In this document: piece by piece, positions 47,282 through 56,415 of the stretch
Layout of the letters: the number at the start of each line of letters is the position of its first letter
How positions within the stretch are numbered: the first letter of the stretch is position 1
Source: Myxococcus stipitatus
GTDB taxonomy: Bacteria > Myxococcota > Myxococcia > Myxococcales > Myxococcaceae
DNA: 64,000 nucleotides
Assembly (NCBI RefSeq): GCF_021412625.1
Contig: NZ_JAKCFI010000003.1
Coordinates: 558,001-622,000 of the forward strand
Reading direction: 5' to 3'
Notes under the pieces: model-generated
Told to the model about the DNA's origin: nothing
Seen by the model: only the letters and a program-made list of their open reading frames with translations
Databases searched by the model: none
Position numbers and translations under genes: made by a program

Positions 47282-47912
47282 CACCGTCACTCCCCAGCGC
47301 GAGGAACGTCGGGCCCGCCTCCGCGTCGCCGCCCTCGGGCTCCGCCTCCAGGTGCGCGGTGTCCGCGTGGATGACACCGACGATGCCGTCACCCGCGGAG
47401 GCGGCGACGCGCAGCACGAACTCCGTCCAGGTGTTGGTCTGCATGGCCTCGCCCGCCGTGACGAACCCCCAGTAGTGCGCCGGTGAGCCGGAGCGCGCGC
47501 GGCTGCGGATGTGGAAGATGACGTCGCGGCGCGCGTTGCGGTAGGCGCCGAAGGTGATGCGGCCGGCCTCCGGGTGGCCCGGCAGGGTGGCGAGCGTGAG
47601 GCTGCGCCGGTTCATGTGGATGACCCGCACGCCGAACGTGCCCGCACCGAGGATGTGCACGCTCAGCCCCTCGCCCGTCTTCAGCCGCTGGCCCTTGCGC
47701 GACGCGTCCTCCCGCTCGAAGACGCACAGCTCCTCCGGCGCGAACTCCGGGAAGCGCCGGGCCACCCAGTCCAGGATGTCCGCGGGCGCGTAGCGGCAGT
47801 TCCGGATGACGCCCCAGTAGTCGCGCTGGAGCAGCGGGCCCGCCCCCATCTCCGGGAGCAGCAGCCCCTCGGCCTCGTGTTCCGTTGGATGCCCCAGTCG
47901 TTCGCGCGTCAT
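47274..47912 (-). CDS. DUF1990 family protein
   Basis: 212 residues from ATG 47912. It has the DUF1990 pattern: GPLLQRDYWGVIRNCRYAPA, RRFPEFAPEELCVFERED, LGAGTFGVRVIHMNRRSLTL, FHIRSRARSGSPAHYWGF. Soluble. It overlaps the start of a DUF1990-DUF4126 fusion by eight bases, so two DUF1990 domains are made from one message. Function unknown. Confidence 0.8.
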   Translation of the reverse strand: MTRERLGHPTEHEAEGLLLPEMGAGPLLQRDYWGVIRNCRYAPADILDWVARRFPEFAPEELCVFEREDASRKGQRLKTGEGLSVHILGAGTFGVRVIHMNRRSLTLATLPGHPEAGRITFGAYRNARRDVIFHIRSRARSGSPAHYWGFVTAGEAMQTNTWTEFVLRVAASAGDGIVGVIHADTAHLEAEPEGGDAEAGPTFLALGSDGDD

Positions 47913-48031
47913 CTCGCCGTTGCCTCGCTCCAGTCCCACCATGATGGGGAGCGCGACGGTGGGTGGCATGGGGCCACACCGATGGGCGTGGGGAGCGGGG
48001 CGCCCGACGCCCGGTCGCCCGAGGAGGGAGC

Positions 48032-48325
48032 ATGAGCATCGACGTCAACCCGGCCAGCGCGGCGTCCGAGAAGGAGTACGAGGAGGCGCCCGCCGTGCGC
48101 CGCCCGGAGCACGCCGAGGGGTCGTTCACCCGCTTGATAGAGCAGCAGGCGGCCAAGATTCCCTCGCACGTGTTCCTGTTCTCCAGCCTGTGCTCGATGG
48201 GCGTCTCGTTGGGCCTGGAGCTGCTGGGGCGCGAGCGGCCCGCGCGCTTCATCGGGTCGTGGGTGTCGCCGCTGCTGGTGATGGGCGTCTACAACAAGCT
48301 GGTGAAGCTGCTCGGCACGCGCTGA
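48032..48325 (+). CDS. Small membrane protein of unknown function
   Basis: 97 residues from ATG 48032 (GGAGGGAG upstream). A hydrophobic central segment (SHVFLFSSLCSMGVSLGLEL) and a second weaker one (FIGSWVSPLLVMGVYNKLVK) suggest two membrane passes. The N-terminal 45 residues are acidic and soluble. No family recognised. Divergent from the DUF1990 gene, convergent with alkC. Confidence 0.7.
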   Translation: MSIDVNPASAASEKEYEEAPAVRRPEHAEGSFTRLIEQQAAKIPSHVFLFSSLCSMGVSLGLELLGRERPARFIGSWVSPLLVMGVYNKLVKLLGTR

Positions 48326-48335
48326 GCGTGGGCCC

Positions 48336-49448
48336 TCACGCCTCGACGTCCACCGCGCCCAGGGGCAGGTCGAGGCCGTTGATGCGCGCCTCGACGCGGT
48401 GGAGGCCGGGGTAGTGGCGCCGGGTGCTGAGCTGCGCGAGCGAGACGCGCTTGCCCAGCTCCTCCGCCTGCCCCGGCCCGAGCGTCAGCTCGCGCACCTT
48501 GAAGACCTTGGGCTTGGGCGCCTCGCCCCGGGCCTTGACGAAGTACACCGCCAGGTCCACCACCAGCGACTGCGCGCGGCGCGAACGGTTGGCCACCTCG
48601 AAGCGGAGGTCCATGGCGCCGCCCACGCGGGCCTTCCCGGGGAGCGACGTCGCGCGGACCTCGATGCCGGTGGGCTTGACAGCGCCCATCGCCTCCAGGG
48701 CGCTCGCGTCGCCGCGCTTGATGGCGAAGCGCAGCGCGTGGCGGATGAGCCACTGGCGCTCCTCGGTGGCGTCCTGCCGCCACGCCTTCGCCACCTGGAC
48801 GAGCACCTCCGGATGGTCCTTGCCGATGTCGTTGAGGTTGTTGGCCACCGACCGGCGCACGTACAGCTCCGGGTCGTCCTTGAGCAGCTCCAGCAGCGCG
48901 AGCACCGGACGCGGGTCCTGCTGGAAGGCGCGCAGGCGCGAACCCCAGGGCAGGCGCGGACGCGTGCCCTCGGAGACGAGGCGCCGCACGTGCACGTTCC
49001 CGTCCGTCGCCCACTCGCGCAGCCGCGCCAGCGTCCTCTCCGGGTGGCGCTCCAGGAAGGGGCGGATGGCCCACTCGGCGGTGAAGCGCTGGGTGAGCGT
49101 GTGCAGCGCGTGCATGGACTCCTCGAAGTGCTCCAGGCCGTGCTCGGACACGAACAGCGTGTGGGGCAGGTAGAAAAAGACATCCATGCCCTTGCGCTCC
49201 GTGTCCGGCCGGATGGGGCCGAGCGAGCGCAGCAGCACCTCCAGCGCGCGGGGATAGTCGGACGGGAGCGCGCGGTGCATCGCCTCCATGATGTGCCGCG
49301 CGCGGCCCATCAGTTCGTGACGCTCCAGGCCACGACGGGCCTCGCCGACGAAGGTGTCACGGGGGAAGGAGGGCTGCGCGGTGTGCAGCTGGGTGCCCAG
49401 CGTCTCCACGAGCCGGGCGTCGAAGAAGGTCTTGAGGGGGTCCGCCAT
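48336..49448 (-). CDS. DNA-3-methyladenine glycosylase AlkC type (HEAT-repeat) with Ig-like domain
   Basis: 370 residues. HEAT-like repeats of the AlkC/AlkD group: AEWAIRPFLERHPERTLARL, REWATDGNVHVRRLVSEGTR, PRLPWGSRLRAFQQDPRPVL, ELYVRRSVANNLNDIGKDHP. RRLVSEGTRPRLPWG is characteristic of AlkC. The last ~105 residues (VRATSLPGKARVGGAMDLRF, LVVDLAVYFVKARGEAPKPK) look like an Ig-like domain, as known for AlkC-beta proteins. It removes alkylated bases without base flipping. Cytoplasmic, monocistronic. Confidence 0.85.
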   Translation of the reverse strand: MADPLKTFFDARLVETLGTQLHTAQPSFPRDTFVGEARRGLERHELMGRARHIMEAMHRALPSDYPRALEVLLRSLGPIRPDTERKGMDVFFYLPHTLFVSEHGLEHFEESMHALHTLTQRFTAEWAIRPFLERHPERTLARLREWATDGNVHVRRLVSEGTRPRLPWGSRLRAFQQDPRPVLALLELLKDDPELYVRRSVANNLNDIGKDHPEVLVQVAKAWRQDATEERQWLIRHALRFAIKRGDASALEAMGAVKPTGIEVRATSLPGKARVGGAMDLRFEVANRSRRAQSLVVDLAVYFVKARGEAPKPKVFKVRELTLGPGQAEELGKRVSLAQLSTRRHYPGLHRVEARINGLDLPLGAVDVEA

Positions 49449-49553
49449 CGCGCGGGTATCCTGTCACGTCCGGATGTCGAGACGTGGACCTCCGAACGTG
49501 TCGTGCCTTTCCGCGATGCGTGGCCATGAAGTCCTCTGTTAGGTCCTCGAACC

Positions 49554-51623
49554 GTGGCGACACGCAAGGGCCAGGGGCCTCGGGGTGGGAGGCAGTCGAA
49601 GACGCCGGCGAAGGGGCGTCGTGCGGGCTCCGCGCGGACGGCGCGCGCGCCCGCCGCGTCACGGCCATTGCGAGAGCAGCTCGCGGACGTGTCCGACCCG
49701 CTGGTGCTGCTGGAGGGGTTGTTCCTGCACTCCCCGGTGCCGTACGCCATCTTCGGCGCGGATGGCCACATCCGGCTCATCAACCCGGCCTACTCGGCCA
49801 TGTTCGGCGTGCCGCCGCCGCCCGAGTACAACCTCTTCCAGGACGAGCTGGTGGAGCGGCTGGGGCTCGCCTCGCTCTTCCGCCGCGCGTTCGAGGGCGA
49901 GACGGTCCAGACGCCCATCATCTGGTACGACGTGAAGGAGCTGCGGCACATCTCGGTGACGGACGCCAACCGCATCGCCATCGCCTGCACCTGCTTCCCG
50001 CTCGCCTCGCCCGGAGGCGAGGTGGGCCACGTCGCGCTCGCCTACAAGGACGTGACGGCGGAGCTGAGCGCGCGCGAAGCGGAGCAGGTCGAGCGCAAGC
50101 GGCTGTTCCAGCTGCTCACCCGCGCGCCGGTGGCCATCAACGTCCTGCGCGGTCCGCAGCTGCGCTTCGAGTTCGCCAACCCCCTGTTCCAGACGCTGAT
50201 GGGCGGACGCGAGCTGGTGGGGCGCACGCTCCTGGAGGCGATTCCCGACCTGGCGCCCGCGCAGGTGGACCTGTACCGGGGCGTGATGGAGACGGGCGAG
50301 CGGGTGAGCGCCAACGAGTACCCGGTGACGCTCGACTACGCGGGGCAGGGCCACGTCGAGACGCGGTACTGGAACCTCCTCTACGAGCCGCTGCTCGACG
50401 AGCGCGGTCGGGCGGAGGGGCTGGTGACGTTCGCCTTCGAGGTGACGACGCAGGTGCACGCCCGGCAGGCGGTGGAGAACCAGCAGCGCTGGCTGGAGGC
50501 GGTGCTCGACCTGATGCCCATGCCGGTGGTGATGGCGGACCCGGACACGCACGACCTCATCTTCTCCAACGCCGCCGCGGACAAGCTGTATGGCGAGCCC
50601 TTGCCCACGCACGTCCCCGCCACGCAGTACGGTTCGCTCTTCCACTTGAAGGACATGGAGGGCCGTCGACTGGGCGCGAGCGAGATTCCCTCCACCCGCG
50701 CCGCGCGCGGCGAGAAGCTGGAGGGGCTGGAGGTCGTCTGGGAGACGCGCACGGGCGAGTACGTGCTGAGCATCTCCTCGGAGATGCTGCCCGCGATGCA
50801 CGGCCACCCGGCGGTGACGGTGTTGCCCTTCCTGGACATCACCCGGCTGAAGACGGTGGAGCGGCATCTCCAGGAGGCGGTGCGCGTGCGCGACGAGTTC
50901 CTCTCCGTCGCCAGCCACGAGCTGAAGACGCCGCTGACGGTGCTGGGGCTGCGCCTGCAAGCCTTCGCGCGCGCGGCGCAGGCGGACCCGGATGGCGCGT
51001 GGATGGCTCGCCACGGGCGCGAGCTGCAGGGGATGCTGCGTCAGGTGATGCGGCTGGCGGGGCTGGTGAACGGGCTGCTCGACGTGTCGCGCATCGGCAC
51101 GGGGCGGCTGAAGCTGGAGTACGAGCAGGTCGACCTGGGGGAGCTGGTCCAGGACGTGGCCGCGCGTCACCAGCTCGAGGCCGAGCGCGCCGGCTGCGTG
51201 CTCGAGGTCCGGGCCGAGGGCCCCACGGTGGGCCTGTGGGACCGGATGCGGCTGGAGCAGGTCGTCACCAACCTGGTGTCCAACGCGCTGAAGTACGGGG
51301 CGGGTCTGCCCGTGCGCATGGGCGTGTCGCGGGAGGAGGGCCGCGCGCGGCTGACGGTGCGCGACGAGGGCATCGGCATCAGCCCGGAGGCCCAGGCGCG
51401 CATCTTCCACAAGTTCGAGCGCGCGGTGTCCGAGCGCAACTACGGCGGGCTCGGGCTGGGGTTGTATGTCTCGCGCACGTTGGTGGAGGCGATGGGGGGC
51501 GTCATCCGCGTGGAGAGCCTGCCCGGCGCGGGCGCGACCTTCGTCGTGGAGCTGCCCCTGTCTCCCGTGGAGGAGCCGGCCCGCGAGGGACCGACGGCCG
51601 CGTCCACGGGGCTGGCGTCTTGA
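49554..51623 (+). CDS. Sensor histidine kinase with three PAS-like domains
   Basis: 689 residues, GTG start. A basic N-terminus, then PAS domains near 55-170 (FLHSPVPYAIFGADGHIRLI), 190-310 (LTRAPVAINVLRGPQLRFEF) and 325-440 (LEAVLDLMPMPVVMADPDTH), then HisKA (SVASHELKTPLTVLGLRLQA) and HATPase (QVVTNLVSNALKYG, DEGIGI, GGLGLGLYVSRTL). No TM, so cytoplasmic. No cognate response regulator next to it, an orphan kinase. Cysteines in the first PAS (IACTCFP) could bind a cofactor. Confidence 0.9.
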   Translation: MATRKGQGPRGGRQSKTPAKGRRAGSARTARAPAASRPLREQLADVSDPLVLLEGLFLHSPVPYAIFGADGHIRLINPAYSAMFGVPPPPEYNLFQDELVERLGLASLFRRAFEGETVQTPIIWYDVKELRHISVTDANRIAIACTCFPLASPGGEVGHVALAYKDVTAELSAREAEQVERKRLFQLLTRAPVAINVLRGPQLRFEFANPLFQTLMGGRELVGRTLLEAIPDLAPAQVDLYRGVMETGERVSANEYPVTLDYAGQGHVETRYWNLLYEPLLDERGRAEGLVTFAFEVTTQVHARQAVENQQRWLEAVLDLMPMPVVMADPDTHDLIFSNAAADKLYGEPLPTHVPATQYGSLFHLKDMEGRRLGASEIPSTRAARGEKLEGLEVVWETRTGEYVLSISSEMLPAMHGHPAVTVLPFLDITRLKTVERHLQEAVRVRDEFLSVASHELKTPLTVLGLRLQAFARAAQADPDGAWMARHGRELQGMLRQVMRLAGLVNGLLDVSRIGTGRLKLEYEQVDLGELVQDVAARHQLEAERAGCVLEVRAEGPTVGLWDRMRLEQVVTNLVSNALKYGAGLPVRMGVSREEGRARLTVRDEGIGISPEAQARIFHKFERAVSERNYGGLGLGLYVSRTLVEAMGGVIRVESLPGAGATFVVELPLSPVEEPAREGPTAASTGLAS

Positions 51624-51636
51624 GGTCCGCTCCCGC

Positions 51637-53214
51637 TCAGGGCGTCTGCCCGTCCTCGCGCGGGAGGAAGAACGTCTTGGGCAGCTTGGCCTCGGGGCGG
51701 AAGAGCGTCTTCAGCAGCGTGTGCGCCATCTCCGCGTCCACCGGCTTCGCGTCCTTGTCGGTGTGCATGAGCTTCTGGAGCATGCCCTTCTCCGCTAGCC
51801 CCAGCTCCTTGTTGTACTTGGGGTCGTTGATGCGCTTGAGCTCGGCGATGACGGACAGGGCCACGCCCTTGGGGATGTCCGGTCCGAAGAAGACCTGCTG
51901 GTGGGTGTGGTGGTCGATGTTCTCCTGCTTCTTCGTGTCCGGTTTGTACTGGCGCACGACCTTGAAGTCCGCGGCCTTCCCCGACTCGGAGGTGGCGCCG
52001 AGGTTCGCGGCGAAGACCTCGTTCTTCGGGTCGGGCATCTGCGTCGCGGCGCGCAGCACGGTGTCGTCCTTGCGCTTGAGCGGCTCGATGACCTTGGGCG
52101 TCAGCTGGTCCTCGATGGTGATCCACCCCGTCTGGAACAGCGGCGTCTGCTTCGCCTCGTAGCGGAACGTGTTCGTCCCATAGCGGGACTTGGCGTCGGA
52201 CGCCTTGCCCGCCTCGAACCGGAAGAAGACGAAGTCGTTGTTGCGCAGGAGCTGCTCGTCGGTCTTCGGCGTGTTGTTGTGGACCGGCTTGTCGGAGCCC
52301 GACGCCAGGTTCTCGAGTTGAATCTTCGAGAGCATCTTCCCGGAGCCCTCGATGGCTTCCTTCCCCTCCTGGGTCGTGCTGTGGGAGAGCATGTAATCCG
52401 AGGAGAGGAAGGCTCGGAGGATCTCCTTGTCCTGCGCCGTCATCCCTCCGCGCGCCTGGATCTCCGCCTCCAGGTTCTGGATGTTCTTGCGGGACAGGTC
52501 GCGGATGAAGTCCATCCCGCGCTGGTCGTCCTTCCTCTTCACGGAGGAGTGCCCCCACAGCGCGTTCGCGTTCTGGGCGCGGTTCGCGTAGGCCTGGGTG
52601 TCTTTGCCCGTGACGGCGCCGTGCACCATGAAGTCGTAGGAGGCCTTCGCCTCGTGCTTGCGGTGCGCGTTGGCGATGAGCGAGCTGGTGCCATCCAGGT
52701 GGTTGAGCGGATGGACCTTCTGGTCCTCCAGCCGCGTCACCGTGTGCTTCACCCCGTCGAGCATGTGCTCCAGCGCCTTCGCGGAGCCTTCCTTCGTCTT
52801 GCCCATGCCGGCCAGGGCCTTCTCCAGGATGGCCTGGCTCTCCTGGGCCTGCGCCAGCGCGCCGTCGAGCGTCTCCGGGGCCTGCTTCTTCGCGAGGGCC
52901 TGGAGCTGGGTGTGCGCCGTCTGCAGCGCGCCCTTCACCGCCTCCGTGTCCTTGCCCTTCTTCCCCGCGTTCAGGGCCTGGAGATGCTCGTTCGCCCTGA
53001 ACACGAGCGCCGCGGGCCCCGTGGGGCCATTCGAGTAACGCTCCGCGTGGCCCTTCTCGTATAGCGGCCGGTTGAGGGACTCCAGCAGCTTCGCGTCCGC
53101 CTCCGCCTTCTTCTCCGGCGTGTCGATTCGCTCGAGGGCGGAGGTGGGAAGCGACGCCGTGGACCGGGAGACGGTCGGCGTCCTGGGCTTGTTGGAAGAA
53201 GACGTGATGGTCAT
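51637..53214 (-). CDS. Possible ADP-ribosyltransferase-like secreted effector
   Basis: 525 residues from ATG 53214 (GGAG 8 bases upstream). The N-terminus is Ser/Thr/Pro-rich (MTITSSSNKPRTPTVSRSTA), common in secreted effectors. The middle is helical (about 50-280). The C-terminal half has SSDYMLSHSTTQEGKEAIEG, then NNDFVFFRFEAG, FRYEAKQTPLFQTGWITIED and QQVFFGPDIPKGVALSVIAE, which together recall an ADP-ribosyltransferase fold (His plus a Q/E-type end motif). The resemblance is weak and not confirmed. No signal peptide. Neighbours: a YgiT-type zinc finger and a low-complexity protein. Confidence 0.55.
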   Translation of the reverse strand: MTITSSSNKPRTPTVSRSTASLPTSALERIDTPEKKAEADAKLLESLNRPLYEKGHAERYSNGPTGPAALVFRANEHLQALNAGKKGKDTEAVKGALQTAHTQLQALAKKQAPETLDGALAQAQESQAILEKALAGMGKTKEGSAKALEHMLDGVKHTVTRLEDQKVHPLNHLDGTSSLIANAHRKHEAKASYDFMVHGAVTGKDTQAYANRAQNANALWGHSSVKRKDDQRGMDFIRDLSRKNIQNLEAEIQARGGMTAQDKEILRAFLSSDYMLSHSTTQEGKEAIEGSGKMLSKIQLENLASGSDKPVHNNTPKTDEQLLRNNDFVFFRFEAGKASDAKSRYGTNTFRYEAKQTPLFQTGWITIEDQLTPKVIEPLKRKDDTVLRAATQMPDPKNEVFAANLGATSESGKAADFKVVRQYKPDTKKQENIDHHTHQQVFFGPDIPKGVALSVIAELKRINDPKYNKELGLAEKGMLQKLMHTDKDAKPVDAEMAHTLLKTLFRPEAKLPKTFFLPREDGQTP

Positions 53215-53378
53215 TCGACTCACTCCAGCGCGGGGGCCGATGTCTGTGATTGCTCCCGTCGACTCTGTGTGGCGCCCGTCTGGGGAGTCAAGGTCGTGGC
53301 GGGAGGTCGATTCCTCCAGAGGGAGGATGTGGGCAAGCGGGTGTCAGCCATCCGACAGCTCCGCCTGGCCCCGGAGGG

Positions 53379-53597
53379 TCAGGTCCTCTCCGGCCTCATC
53401 AGCGTCTCCATCCGCTCGATGATCTGGAGCTTGTAGACCTGCGAGCCGCAGCCCAGGCATTCTCCCTGGGGAATGCTCGTCACGACGATCTGGCGCCCCG
53501 CGACATCCATCTCGACTTCGATGAAGCGTCCCTCATAGTTTCCGGTGCAGGGACACCGACCATAATCATAGACCACGCCGCCGTCGTTGGTTCCCAT
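53379..53597 (-). CDS. YgiT-type zinc finger protein
   Basis: 72 residues from ATG 53597 (start weakly supported; ATG 53639 is an alternative). Cysteine pattern CPC near residue 14-16, and CLGC in IPQGECLGCGSQVYKLQIIE. The pattern matches the YgiT/MqsA N-terminal zinc-finger domain. Such proteins often pair with a toxin (as MqsA with MqsR), but no MqsR-like gene is adjacent. It is divergent from the gene at 53622. Confidence 0.7.
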   Translation of the reverse strand: MGTNDGGVVYDYGRCPCTGNYEGRFIEVEMDVAGRQIVVTSIPQGECLGCGSQVYKLQIIERMETLMRPERT

Positions 53598-53621
53598 GGA
53601 GTCCGCCAGGAAAGAGCGCCC

Positions 53622-54602
53622 ATGACCAAGATATCCCATCCGCCAAGGCCGCCCAACGTGCCACGCGGGCCCCAGCGCCCCGTGGAGCGTCGTCGCGCCC
53701 GAGGGCAGGGGGTCCAAGGTGGGGCGCCCTCCCGCATCGACGAGCTGGACGAAGACGAGCTGGGCATCGACGAGGAGAAGGAGATTGGCGCCTCGGACCA
53801 TCACGGCGAGCGCCCCTCGGACACGCACGACCAGGCCCTGCGGATGCTGGAGGAGCACCGCAAGCGCGGCAACGCCGACGCCGGGCACTCGCAAGCGGAG
53901 GCCCGCGAGCAGCGCGAGCAGCGCGAGAGCATCTCCTCGCAGCACGCGACCGCGGAGGTCCAGCGACAGTCCCTGTCCTCGCGCGGCATCTTCGGTGGCA
54001 GGACCCAGAGCTCCGAGTCGATCTCCAAGGTGGACACGCGCGCGCAGGGGACCGCGAAGGTCGTCGCGCCCTCGGAGGGCTCCGCGCCGTCGGGTGTCAC
54101 CGCGACGACGGTCGGCGCCTCGACGTCGGCGCGCCCCGTGACGTCGAGCGGGCCCGTGACGGGCAGCTCTCCCGTGACGTCGGGGCCCGCGAGTGCCTCC
54201 ACGGGAGCGCATGCGCCGGTGCCCACCGCCTCCGCGAAGCCGCTGAGCGCGCATGGACTGTTGGCCACGGGCAAGAAGGTGGGCACCTTCCTGCGGGAGC
54301 TGTCGCTCGCGTCGCTGACGGACTCGGACACGCACACGCGCCTGCGGGCGGCGGTGGACGAGGCCCAGCGCCTGTTGTCCGGCAAGGACGGCATCGGGCG
54401 CGTGGCGCTCGGCGAGGACAAGAACGCCAATCCGGTGGTCCTCGTCATCGCCCGCCGTGGCGTGAGCCTCCAGCAGCTGCTGGCCACGGTGCCGGAGGCC
54501 GTGCAAGGCGTCGCCACGCGCATCTCCATCGGCTTCGACGTGCTCCCGCTGCGCCGCTCGGGCGGCGCGGGCCCGTCGTCGCAAGGAGGACTCCCGCGCT
54601 GA
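53622..54602 (+). CDS. Low-complexity Ser/Thr/Ala-rich protein with small conserved C-terminal domain
   Basis: 326 residues from ATG 53622 (AGGAAAG upstream). Residues 1-205 are disordered: acidic and basic stretches, then TSARPVTSSGPVTGSSPVTS-like repeats. The end (about 205-320) is folded: HGLLATGKKVGTFLRELSLA, RLRAAVDEAQRLLSGKDGIG, VALGEDKNANPVVLVIARRG. No signal or TM. No family recognised. It lies across a 24-base gap from the zinc-finger gene. Could be a secreted or surface-linked protein, unproven. Confidence 0.7.
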   Translation: MTKISHPPRPPNVPRGPQRPVERRRARGQGVQGGAPSRIDELDEDELGIDEEKEIGASDHHGERPSDTHDQALRMLEEHRKRGNADAGHSQAEAREQREQRESISSQHATAEVQRQSLSSRGIFGGRTQSSESISKVDTRAQGTAKVVAPSEGSAPSGVTATTVGASTSARPVTSSGPVTGSSPVTSGPASASTGAHAPVPTASAKPLSAHGLLATGKKVGTFLRELSLASLTDSDTHTRLRAAVDEAQRLLSGKDGIGRVALGEDKNANPVVLVIARRGVSLQQLLATVPEAVQGVATRISIGFDVLPLRRSGGAGPSSQGGLPR

Positions 54603-54880
54603 GCAGGCTCGGTTCGGAGCGCCGCCGCTGGCGCGAGCGGATGACCTGACGCCCCCGCCGCGCGTCCGATGGCCCGTGTAGTCCGCTCGGCGGTCCCCCC
54701 CGGGGCCATGGCCCCCGACACCGTCCGGGGGCCCGCCCTTCCCGGCGAACAGCTCCGGTGCGGCCAGGCCCACCCGGAGCGTGGGCCGGCCCCCAGGGCA
54801 GGCAGGCCCCGTCGGACCTGGCGAGGCGCCGTGAAGATGCTCCCCGCGCGCGGGCGCACCCGGGATATACGAGGGGCGCC

Positions 54881-56020
54881 GTGCGCCTTCTCGCACTCCA
54901 ACTCCAGGACTTCCGCAACCTCGCGCAGGTGTCGCTCGAGCCCAGCGCCCACGCCACCATCGCCGTGGGGCAGAACGGCCAGGGCAAGACGAACCTGCTG
55001 GAGGCGCTCTACTTCCTCGCCACGCTCAAGCCCCTGCGGGCCGGGCGGCTGTCGGAGCTGGTGCGCTGGGGCACCCCGTCCACGCGCGTGTCGGGCCGGT
55101 TCCTGCTCAAGGGAGCCGAGCGGGAGATCTCCGTCGAGGTCGGAGGCGGCACCCGGCAGGCCTTCGTGGACGGGAAGAAGGCGCCCAGCCTGGAGGAGTA
55201 CTTCGGCGGCGTCTCCGTCGTCGCCTTCACGCCGGACGACCTGGAGGTGGTGAAGGGCGGCCCGGACTCGCGGCGCGGCTTCCTGGACCGCGCGGTGTTC
55301 AACCGCTTCCCCGCCTACCTCCGCGAGAGCCGCGAGTACGCGCGGGCGCTGAAGAACCGCAACCGCCTGCTGCGCGAGGGCCAGGCGGTGGACGCCGCCT
55401 ACCTGGAGGCCTACGACGAGACGCTGGCCCGCGCCGGCGCGCGCATCTACTCCCGGCGCCGGGCGCTGATGGCGGAGCTGGCGCCGCGCGCGCAGGCGAC
55501 CTTCGGTGCCATCGGGCGCACGGTGGACCCCGCCACGTACGGCTACCACCCCGCGCACCTGGGCGGCGACTTCACCACCGCCGACGAGGCCGCGCTGGCC
55601 CAGGCCCTCCGCGAGTCGCTCGCCGCCAGGCTGCGCCGGGACCTCGACCGCGGCTTCACCTCCGTGGGCCCCCACGCGGACGACGTCACGGTGACGCTGG
55701 GCGGACGCAGCGCCCGCGCCTACGCGAGCCAGGGACAGCAGCGCGCGCTGGTGCTCGGCTGGAAGATCGCCGAAATCGAGAACCTCGCGGCGTGCCTGGG
55801 CTTCCTGCCGCTGCTCCTGCTGGACGACGTGTCGAGCGAGCTGGACCCCGAGCGCAACGCCTACTTGATGGACTACCTGGCCCGCAGCGGCGCCCAGGTG
55901 TTCCTCTCCACCACGGATGGCTCGCTGGTGAGGGGCGCGGCGGCGGAGGACACGCTGTGGCTGGCCGTGTCCTCCGGGCAGGTGGCGCCGCGCGCGCCGG
56001 ACCCGGTCGCCGGAGGCTGA
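54881..56020 (+). CDS. recF: DNA replication and repair protein RecF
   Basis: 379 residues, the usual RecF size, GTG start at 54881 (GAGGGG upstream). SMC/RecF ATPase motifs: Walker A GQNGQGKTNLLEAL, the signature-like SQGQQRALVLGWKIAEIE, Walker B LLLLDDVSSELDPER. It loads RecA at gaps with RecO and RecR. In most bacteria it follows dnaN directly; here it is about 10.5 kb away. GVSVVAFTPDDLEVVKGGPD is a typical RecF block. Confidence 0.96.
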   Translation: MRLLALQLQDFRNLAQVSLEPSAHATIAVGQNGQGKTNLLEALYFLATLKPLRAGRLSELVRWGTPSTRVSGRFLLKGAEREISVEVGGGTRQAFVDGKKAPSLEEYFGGVSVVAFTPDDLEVVKGGPDSRRGFLDRAVFNRFPAYLRESREYARALKNRNRLLREGQAVDAAYLEAYDETLARAGARIYSRRRALMAELAPRAQATFGAIGRTVDPATYGYHPAHLGGDFTTADEAALAQALRESLAARLRRDLDRGFTSVGPHADDVTVTLGGRSARAYASQGQQRALVLGWKIAEIENLAACLGFLPLLLLDDVSSELDPERNAYLMDYLARSGAQVFLSTTDGSLVRGAAAEDTLWLAVSSGQVAPRAPDPVAGG

Positions 56021-56028
56021 GCGCCCGC

Positions 56029-56415
56029 TCACGCCGTGCGACGGCGGTGCCAGGGCCAGTGCACGTGGAGCCTCCGCTCGTGGCGCGGTGGCAGGTCCTC
56101 TGGCTTCACGTTGCCGAAGAAGGAGAAGCGGAACTCCGCCCACAGCACGCCATAGGCCACCGCGAACATGAACGTGCCCAGCACCAGCCACCACCGCGAG
56201 CCCGAGGCCAGCGCAATCGCGGAGAGCGCCAGCAGCAAGACGCCCAGTCCCAGGGGCAGCTCGCGCAGCTTGCGCGACTCGCTGAAGGCCATGCCCATGG
56301 ACACCATGGAGAGCACGACGAGCGACCACGCCAGTCCATACGCCGTGCGCGCGTAGAGGTTGGCTATCGAAAACAGGAAGAGGCAGAAGCCGAGAACCGC
56401 GAGTCCTCCATCCAT
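56029..56415 (-). CDS. Small integral membrane protein, unknown function
   Basis: 128 residues from ATG 56415 (GAGGAGG upstream). Four hydrophobic segments (LAVLGFCLFLFSIANLYA, GLAWSLVVLSMVSMGMAF, LPLGLGVLLLALSAIALA, WWLVLGTFMFAVAYGVLW) and a basic His/Arg-rich tail (RHERRLHVHWPWHRRRT). No family recognised. Convergent with recF, nine bases apart. Confidence 0.75.
   Translation of the reverse strand: MDGGLAVLGFCLFLFSIANLYARTAYGLAWSLVVLSMVSMGMAFSESRKLRELPLGLGVLLLALSAIALASGSRWWLVLGTFMFAVAYGVLWAEFRFSFFGNVKPEDLPPRHERRLHVHWPWHRRRTA

Noticed and set aside
53379..53597. MqsA antitoxin of an MqsRA pair
   Set aside because: Only the zinc-finger part is present; there is no C-terminal HTH and no MqsR-like gene beside it.
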